Assembly (NCBI RefSeq): GCF_009905615.1
Contig: NZ_JAAAKW010000001.1
Span: 62,001-126,000 of the forward strand
Source of the DNA: Pseudomonas sp. SLFW
Lineage (GTDB): Bacteria; Pseudomonadota; Gammaproteobacteria; Pseudomonadales; Pseudomonadaceae
Reading direction: 5' to 3'
Length of the DNA: 64,000 bases
Translations under genes and position numbers: made by a program
In this document: piece by piece, positions 58,918 to 64,000 of the stretch
Position numbering within the stretch: the stretch's first letter is position 1
Layout: each line of letters starts with the position of its first letter
Notes under the pieces: model-generated
Databases searched by the model: none
The model's input: only the letters and a program-made list of their open reading frames with translations
Told to the model about the DNA's origin: nothing

Positions 58918-59105
58918 GACGCACGCCCCTTCGCCTGATCTGTCGCACGCTCAAGTGCAACGACAGACGATTGCGCGGACGCCGAAGTGGGCGTGCTCAG
59001 TTGTGGATTCAGGCTGACGATTGTGACCACTGCGATGAAAACAACATACAACGCGATGGCGGTATAAGCGCCTTGTTTAAGTGAATGAAGAATGGCAGTG
59101 GCCAT
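58914..59105 (-). CDS. Tiny single-span membrane protein
   Basis: 63 residues with one membrane span (~residues 12-30, AYTAIALYVVFIAVVTIVSL) and a short polar tail. ATG 59105 is chosen because CGGAG lies 9 bp before it; the frame is open to 59267 but without a ribosome site. First of a two-gene unit with the 76-residue protein. Function unknown. Confidence 0.6.
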   Translation of the reverse strand: MATAILHSLKQGAYTAIALYVVFIAVVTIVSLNPQLSTPTSASAQSSVVALERATDQAKGRAS

Positions 59106-59376
59106 GACAGTAAGCTCCGGGATGTCTCTTTTCTGGCGGCCAGAATGCCCGGAGTTGTTATTAATGAAAAACGATGTGCAGCGATTCAAAAGATCGATTG
59201 GGTTGATTATTGAGTTCTTCAATAAAGCCGATAGCGCGGCACTAATAGCACTGTTAATACCGAGCAAGCATGGCTTTAATCACGTCCCACAGCCTTGTCA
59301 GAAATGCCCTTCAACCCAGACTGGACGAGGATGACAGAAAATCACTACGCATCAGAATAAATTGCGCCCCCTCAGA

Positions 59377-59395
59377 GCCAACAATAATCATTATC
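59377..59395 (+). promoter_or_regulatory. Fur box of the siderophore operon
   Basis: GCCAACAATAATCATTATC matches 15 of 19 positions of the Fur consensus GATAATGATAATCATTATC, with the right 12 bases perfect. It lies 52 bp before the synthetase start, so the operon should be repressed by Fe(II)-Fur. The remainder of the gap 59106-59447 shows no gene. Confidence 0.85.
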
Positions 59396-59447
59396 ATCCC
59401 CTGACGATCATGGGAGGTATTGATTGTGATCATCGAAGGATTCGGAT

Positions 59448-61370
59448 GTGAGCACGGTACGCGCTTTAATACCTGAAAACGTAACGTCCCATTTAAGGCA
59501 TGGGATCAACTCTTCCATTTTTATGCATCACTGCATCACCGAAGAAAACGTCACTATCGCGCTTCAAAAATCATCACAACGAGCCTTGCAACGTTTGACA
59601 CAAGCAATGTTAAGAGAAGGGATAATTCAGTCGAATACACTTACACTGCTACCAGATGGCAATCGCTCATTACCGTTAACTTCTACTACCGAACTTGTAT
59701 TCGAGGATCTGATTGATCACCGAATGAGTGCCTGGTCATTAGGTGGCAGGGTACTCATTCATCACAAGGGGCAGCCTGCATCCCCTATCACACTGCCTTC
59801 AGAACTTCTGGAGTATGTGCTAGCTGTCTCAGATGACATCGCAGATGCAGACGTTTTGACGCGCCTGTCTGCCGAAATCGATAACAGCTTCATGAACGAC
59901 ATCCTCTGCGTGGCGTTTCACGACGCTTGGAGCAGACGTTTGGCCGCGTCCTCGCGTGAGCACGGTTCAAACTCATTCCTTGCCGACTTGCGCGATACAC
60001 CTGCCGTCAATACCAGCCTCGTTCTGGAGCAATGGGGTACAACCGGACACCCTTGGCATCCCAATTACAAAACGAAACTGGGACTGTCACCCCGCCAAGT
60101 GATCGATTACTCCCCAGAGTTCGACGCCCGTTTTGAAGTCATTCTGTGCGCCGTGCACAGAGACTTTATCCATATCGAATCCTTGCCCGGATCACCTGAG
60201 TATAGAGACTGGTTAGCCCAATGGTTTCCTGAGCCGCTGCACAAACTTGATAGCCTGCTTCACGCACAAGGCCTTAATGCCAGCGATTACTTCCCGCTCC
60301 CTGTCCATCCTTGGCAGGCGAGCGAAACACTCCCATCACTCTTCGCTGATGAACTCCGTGACCGCCTGCTCGTGATGTCCCGGATAAAGGCATTCACAGC
60401 ACATCCCACCATGTCATTCAGGACTGTTTTACCTGAGGCGAGCCGAACCGCTCCCATGGTCAAACTGCCTGTGGGCCTGCGCCTGACCAGCGTTCAGCGC
60501 ACCCTGTCCCCGAGGTCTGCGTGCATGGGGCCCAGAGTGTCGGCGCTGCTGATGCGCATCCTCAATGCTGAACCTCAAGTTCAGAAAACGCTCATCCTTG
60601 TCCCTGAATGTCTCGGGCTGCACTTCAAATCCCATCGACCATCGGATGATCGTGAACGTCACCTGTCGGTGCTTTACCGAACCAATCCGAATGACCTGCT
60701 GAACCCCGGCGAAATAGCTGTCCCTGTCGGAAGTCTGTTCGCACCCGACCACCGCGATGAACCTTTGCTGCGTCAGTGGATTTTGCTCTCAGAGGGCAAT
60801 GACAGCCCTCAGGCGGCGAGCGACTTTCTAGACCGTTACCTCTATGCCGCCCTTCCGGGGCTCATGGCGATGTACCTGTTGTATGGGATTGCCTTTGAAG
60901 CCCATCAACAAAACAGCTTCATGGTGATGGACGTAAACGGACAGCCCTCCCGCTTATTGCTGCGGGATTTCGGTGACATCCGGATCGACCGAAAAACCCT
61001 GCATCAACGAGGCTTTGACCTGCTGCTCAAAGATCCGGCAATGACACTGTATGAAGACACCGGCTTTGTCAGGGATAAATTGCTGCACACCGCTTTCATG
61101 TGCCATTTCGGTGAGCTGATTCTGTTGATCTCTCGGCACTGGGAACTGACGGAGTCCGATCTCTGGGAAGCCCTCAGCGCCCACGTTAACTGTTGTTTCG
61201 ACGACCTTAAAGAACGCACCGAACCTGGACGTTGGCATGCAGAGCGTGAGGCATTGCTGGTCAATGACTGGCCCGCAAAATCCTTTCTTCGAATGCGATT
61301 GAGGGACAGCCCCATCGATATCGTCAGGCGCCTCAAGAATCCTCTGAACCACGAACGCCATGCGCGCTGA
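59448..61370 (+). CDS. NIS siderophore synthetase (IucA/IucC family)
   Basis: 640 residues. NRPS-independent siderophore synthetases adenylate a carboxylate (often citrate) and condense it with an amine or alcohol. Family motifs: GHPWHPNYKTKLG near residue 200 (ATP/substrate site), PVHPWQ near 285, and the C-terminal FhuF-like region with LLLRDFGDIRID near 505. The start is GTG at 59448 with GAAGGA 7 bp upstream. It overlaps the exporter gene by 11 nt. Base composition of the first 400 bp is more AT-rich than the core genes. The siderophore cannot be named from one synthetase. Confidence 0.92.
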   Translation: MSTVRALIPENVTSHLRHGINSSIFMHHCITEENVTIALQKSSQRALQRLTQAMLREGIIQSNTLTLLPDGNRSLPLTSTTELVFEDLIDHRMSAWSLGGRVLIHHKGQPASPITLPSELLEYVLAVSDDIADADVLTRLSAEIDNSFMNDILCVAFHDAWSRRLAASSREHGSNSFLADLRDTPAVNTSLVLEQWGTTGHPWHPNYKTKLGLSPRQVIDYSPEFDARFEVILCAVHRDFIHIESLPGSPEYRDWLAQWFPEPLHKLDSLLHAQGLNASDYFPLPVHPWQASETLPSLFADELRDRLLVMSRIKAFTAHPTMSFRTVLPEASRTAPMVKLPVGLRLTSVQRTLSPRSACMGPRVSALLMRILNAEPQVQKTLILVPECLGLHFKSHRPSDDRERHLSVLYRTNPNDLLNPGEIAVPVGSLFAPDHRDEPLLRQWILLSEGNDSPQAASDFLDRYLYAALPGLMAMYLLYGIAFEAHQQNSFMVMDVNGQPSRLLLRDFGDIRIDRKTLHQRGFDLLLKDPAMTLYEDTGFVRDKLLHTAFMCHFGELILLISRHWELTESDLWEALSAHVNCCFDDLKERTEPGRWHAEREALLVNDWPAKSFLRMRLRDSPIDIVRRLKNPLNHERHAR

Positions 61371-62568
61371 CCAACGCGTGATGCGAGCACTGTTGCTGAT
61401 TCAGTTGATCTCGATGGGAGCCATGGAAATGAGCGGCCCATTCTGGCCACTGCATATGCAGACACTCCTCAGCCCCCACGATCAGGACTACAGCGGGCTA
61501 CTGGCCGGTCTTGTCTATGCTGGACCGATGCTGACCGCCATGATTTTCACGCCTTACTGGGGGCGGCTGGGCGATCGGGTAGGCCACAAGCTGATGCTCA
61601 TCAGAGCATTGATTGCATTAGCGATCTGCCAGAGCCTTGCGGGCCTGGTCACAGACCCGTGGCTGCTCATCGTCATGCGAATGGCACAAGGCGGACTCGC
61701 CGGATTTCTGGCCGCCGCACAGGCTTATGCACTAAGCCTGAACCTCCAAAATGGGCAGGGACGTACGATTACGAAGCTGCAATCGGCCACGGCCGTGGGA
61801 TCGCTGGCAGGTCCCGTGGTCGGGGGCTGGCTGATGGAGTCCTACAGCTTTGCAGTGCTGTGCCATCTCGCGGCGGTACTCTGCGCCTGTTGCGCACTCG
61901 TCAGTTTCAGGCTTCCTGATACAAGCGACCGATCCAAATCATCGCATAGACCCAATACACCGCTTCCCCGGGGATGGATTGGCGCCCTGCTTCTGATCAT
62001 CGTGCTCATTCAAGCCGCGAAGGTCATGCCTCAGCCTTTCTACGCGCTCTACGTCACGCAGGTTCTGCATGCGACACCTAGTCTGATCGGCATCACCTAC
62101 GCCGTGAGCGCGGCATCCCTCGCCTTATCGGCCCCCCTTTGGGGTCGGCTTTTTGATCAATGGCAACCGCCCAAAGTCCTTCAGGTCATCGAGTGGGTGA
62201 TCTGGCTAAGCGCGTTGACGGTCGCTATTGGAGCATTGGCCAATGAGTGGCTGACGTTCGTGGTGAGTCGACTGCTCTGGGGCGTATGGCAAGGCGCACT
62301 ACTCCCCGTCGCCTACGCATTGATTGCGAGCACCCTGCCGCAACCCCGCCATGGCTTCGCCTTGGGCCTGGGCAACAGCGCAGCCAAAGCTGGCGCCCTT
62401 GCAGGTGTGCTCGTCGGCGGCATCGGCATGAGCTTCATGGGCCTGCTCAACAGCTTCTGGCTTGTTGCATCGACCTACGTCATCGCGGCCTTGGCGGTTC
62501 GAGCCATTCGCGCCACGCACACAGCTGCTATCTGCCCTCGTTATTCTTCAACAACTGGAAAAACCTGA
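61360..62568 (+). CDS. MFS transporter, probable siderophore exporter
   Basis: 402 residues with about 12 membrane spans, a DHA1-like layout and the loop motif GRLGDRVGHKLM (motif A) after span 2, with a second copy-like GRLFDQWQPPK after span 8. Position between the synthetase and the receptor, overlapping the former by 11 nt, indicates export of the newly made siderophore, as for PvsC- or SfaA-type pumps. Confidence 0.9.
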   Translation: MRADQRVMRALLLIQLISMGAMEMSGPFWPLHMQTLLSPHDQDYSGLLAGLVYAGPMLTAMIFTPYWGRLGDRVGHKLMLIRALIALAICQSLAGLVTDPWLLIVMRMAQGGLAGFLAAAQAYALSLNLQNGQGRTITKLQSATAVGSLAGPVVGGWLMESYSFAVLCHLAAVLCACCALVSFRLPDTSDRSKSSHRPNTPLPRGWIGALLLIIVLIQAAKVMPQPFYALYVTQVLHATPSLIGITYAVSAASLALSAPLWGRLFDQWQPPKVLQVIEWVIWLSALTVAIGALANEWLTFVVSRLLWGVWQGALLPVAYALIASTLPQPRHGFALGLGNSAAKAGALAGVLVGGIGMSFMGLLNSFWLVASTYVIAALAVRAIRATHTAAICPRYSSTTGKT

Positions 62569-62570
62569 CA

Positions 62571-64000
62571 ATGACAAAACCCCGACTCACTTTTTTGCTG
62601 CCTTTGTTCGGCTCTGTAACCCTGCCTGTGGCTGCCGAGCAAAACGAAAACACCGATCCATCGGGCACCTTGAATCTTTCCGAGGTCGTGGTTTCCGCGA
62701 CACGGACCCGGGAAAGCATCGCGTCGATTCCGGGGTCGGTGCAGGTCATCGATGCTGAGCAGGTTCGTCAGCAGAGCACTGCGGGGCGTCGGGTGTCGGA
62801 CATCGTCGGGCAATTGGTGCCAGGACTTGCGCCGGGCACAGGTGGCATGAGCAATTTCGGCCAGACATTGCGAGGTCGCAGCCTGCTGGTGTTGATCGAT
62901 GGGGTATCGCAGAACTCGACGCGAGACAACTTCCGGCAACTGAACAGTATTTCTCCCGAGAGCATCGAACGAATCGAGGTGATCTCTGGCGCCAGTAGCA
63001 TCTACGGTGCAGGGGCGTCGGGCGGAATCATCAACATCATTACCAAACGCAATCAGGGCGAGACGCTCGGATTGCGCAGCAAGGTGGGCATCAGCGCAGC
63101 CAATAACCTGCAGTCGCAGGGTTTTGCCTACGAAGCCTTTCAAAGCGTGACGGGCCGTGCAGGCCCTTGGGACGGGTATCTCTCGGCTGCACTGACACAA
63201 CGCAACGATCAGTTCGACGGCAACGGCAAGCGCATTGCGCAGGACACTTCTCAGGGCAGCAATCTAGACACCGAGACCTATGACCTGCAGGCCAGATTCG
63301 GCTATCAACTGGATGCTGAACGCGCATTGAGGCTGTCGCTGCAGGACTACAAGGACCAGCAAAAAACCCGTTACAGCAAAGACCCGAAAAATCGGGATGA
63401 GGCCGTGGCGGTTAAAGGCCTGATCCTCGGAGATCAACCTCATACGCGCAATCAAGCCATCAATCTGGACTACAGCGACAGCAATTTTTTCGAACAGAGT
63501 CTGCAGCTGGAAAGCTACTGGCGGCGCGCCGATGCGCTCTTCTTCCCCGACCTTCGCCGTGGCAAAGCTGGCGTTTCCGATAACAACAGCGTGCAGGATG
63601 TGTACGGCTTGCGAGCCGCCATTCAAACCGCCCTGCCCATCCTCGGTAACGTTACCGGGCATCTGGTGTGGGGCGCCGACTACGATCACGAAAGGTCCCG
63701 ACAGCGCGGTGATCAGTACACCGTCGATGGCCTGACCTACCGCAAGACCGGCACCACTTTTGAACTGGGGCCTGATCTCGAAACCACCACCAAGGCACTG
63801 TTCGGCCAGGTCTCCTTTGATCTGGGCGACTGGACCGTGCGAGGAGGCGTGCGCCGTGCGTGGATCGAGAGCCAGGTCAGAGACAGCATCGCTTATGGCG
63901 AAATCGTTCGGACCGGACGCTGGTCGACCTTGCCGGGTGAAACGCTCAAGTACGATGCCACGCTCTACAACTTGGGTGCTGTTTACCGCTTGGGCGAGAC
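62571..64000 (+). CDS. TonB-dependent ferric-siderophore receptor (IutA-like), 5' part
   Basis: The frame is open from ATG 62571 to the window end (476 codons, no stop), so the barrel is incomplete. A signal peptide of ~23 residues is followed by a TonB-box region (LNLSEVVVSATRTRE) and a plug domain with LRGRSLLVLIDGVSQNSTRD, then IERIEVISGASSIYGAGASG and GIINIITK. The plug resembles IutA/RhtA-type citrate-hydroxamate receptors. It starts 2 bp after the exporter stop, so it belongs to the Fur-controlled operon and returns the loaded siderophore to the periplasm. Confidence 0.93.
   Translation, partial: MTKPRLTFLLPLFGSVTLPVAAEQNENTDPSGTLNLSEVVVSATRTRESIASIPGSVQVIDAEQVRQQSTAGRRVSDIVGQLVPGLAPGTGGMSNFGQTLRGRSLLVLIDGVSQNSTRDNFRQLNSISPESIERIEVISGASSIYGAGASGGIINIITKRNQGETLGLRSKVGISAANNLQSQGFAYEAFQSVTGRAGPWDGYLSAALTQRNDQFDGNGKRIAQDTSQGSNLDTETYDLQARFGYQLDAERALRLSLQDYKDQQKTRYSKDPKNRDEAVAVKGLILGDQPHTRNQAINLDYSDSNFFEQSLQLESYWRRADALFFPDLRRGKAGVSDNNSVQDVYGLRAAIQTALPILGNVTGHLVWGADYDHERSRQRGDQYTVDGLTYRKTGTTFELGPDLETTTKALFGQVSFDLGDWTVRGGVRRAWIESQVRDSIAYGEIVRTGRWSTLPGETLKYDATLYNLGAVYRLGE

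Noticed and set aside
58589..59017. A 142-codon plus-strand frame over the two tiny genes
   Set aside because: Antisense to two overlapping genes with good ribosome sites; composition is not protein-like.
59448..64000. Achromobactin or aerobactin cluster
   Set aside because: Only one NIS synthetase is visible and no lysine hydroxylase, acetylase or the usual achromobactin gene order, so a product name cannot be given.

Overview
The window is a stretch of a Pseudomonas chromosome, most likely from the fluorescens/syringae side of the genus. The evidence is the protein sequences, the high GC content of the housekeeping genes, the block folD / cysS-glnS / ppiB-lpxH (adjacent in P. aeruginosa as far as I recall), and many palindromic REP elements of the GTAGGAG..TTGCTCGCGAT type. 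No tRNA, rRNA, CRISPR array, transposase or integrase gene was seen.

Layout. (1) 1-9300: the 3' end of folD, then a six-gene ABC importer operon of the glycerol GlpSTPQUV type on the minus strand. It diverges from an AcoR-like sigma-54 activator; the gap between them holds a good -24/-12 promoter and an array of TGAACA repeats. (2) 9319-14200: cysS, glnS, ppiB and lpxH, closed by two REP pairs. (3) 14205-19143: a tripartite drug-efflux operon (MarR repressor, outer-membrane lipoprotein, HlyD adaptor, DHA2 pump) behind two palindromic operators. (4) 19230-29609: miaE, a tandem universal stress protein, a DUF1289 protein, acnB with a structured-looking leader, and the giant NAD-dependent glutamate dehydrogenase. 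(5) 30074-44152: a small acidic protein, then a minus-strand operon of three very large Tc (toxin complex) A-subunit genes. These are one TcaA-like N-terminal half fused to an Ig-like tail and two paralogous TcaB-like C-terminal halves. No Tc B or C gene is present. (6) 44486-51354: a complete, translationally coupled MoxR/DUF58/DUF4381/BatA/BatB-TPR/BatD envelope operon. (7) 51548-57047: sbcD, sbcC and a glutathione S-transferase. (8) 57097-59105: a small accessory patch with a candidate membrane-acting toxin and its overlapping small membrane partner, a gene relic, and two overlapping tiny membrane/lipoprotein-like genes. (9) 59377-64000: a Fur-box-controlled siderophore cluster (NIS synthetase, MFS exporter, TonB-dependent receptor) that runs off the window.

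How it works together: most of the window is core metabolism (one-carbon, aminoacyl-tRNA synthesis, lipid A, TCA cycle, glutamate catabolism). Accessory modules sit at junctions between core genes: the glycerol-type importer between folD and cysS, the Tc operon before moxR, and the toxin-like/siderophore region after sbcDC. The most unusual items are the Tc operon, where one N-terminal half is followed by two C-terminal halves whose flanks are conserved but whose middles are diverged; the Ig-like tail on the TcaA-like protein; the TGAACA array; and the long inverted repeat in front of acnB.
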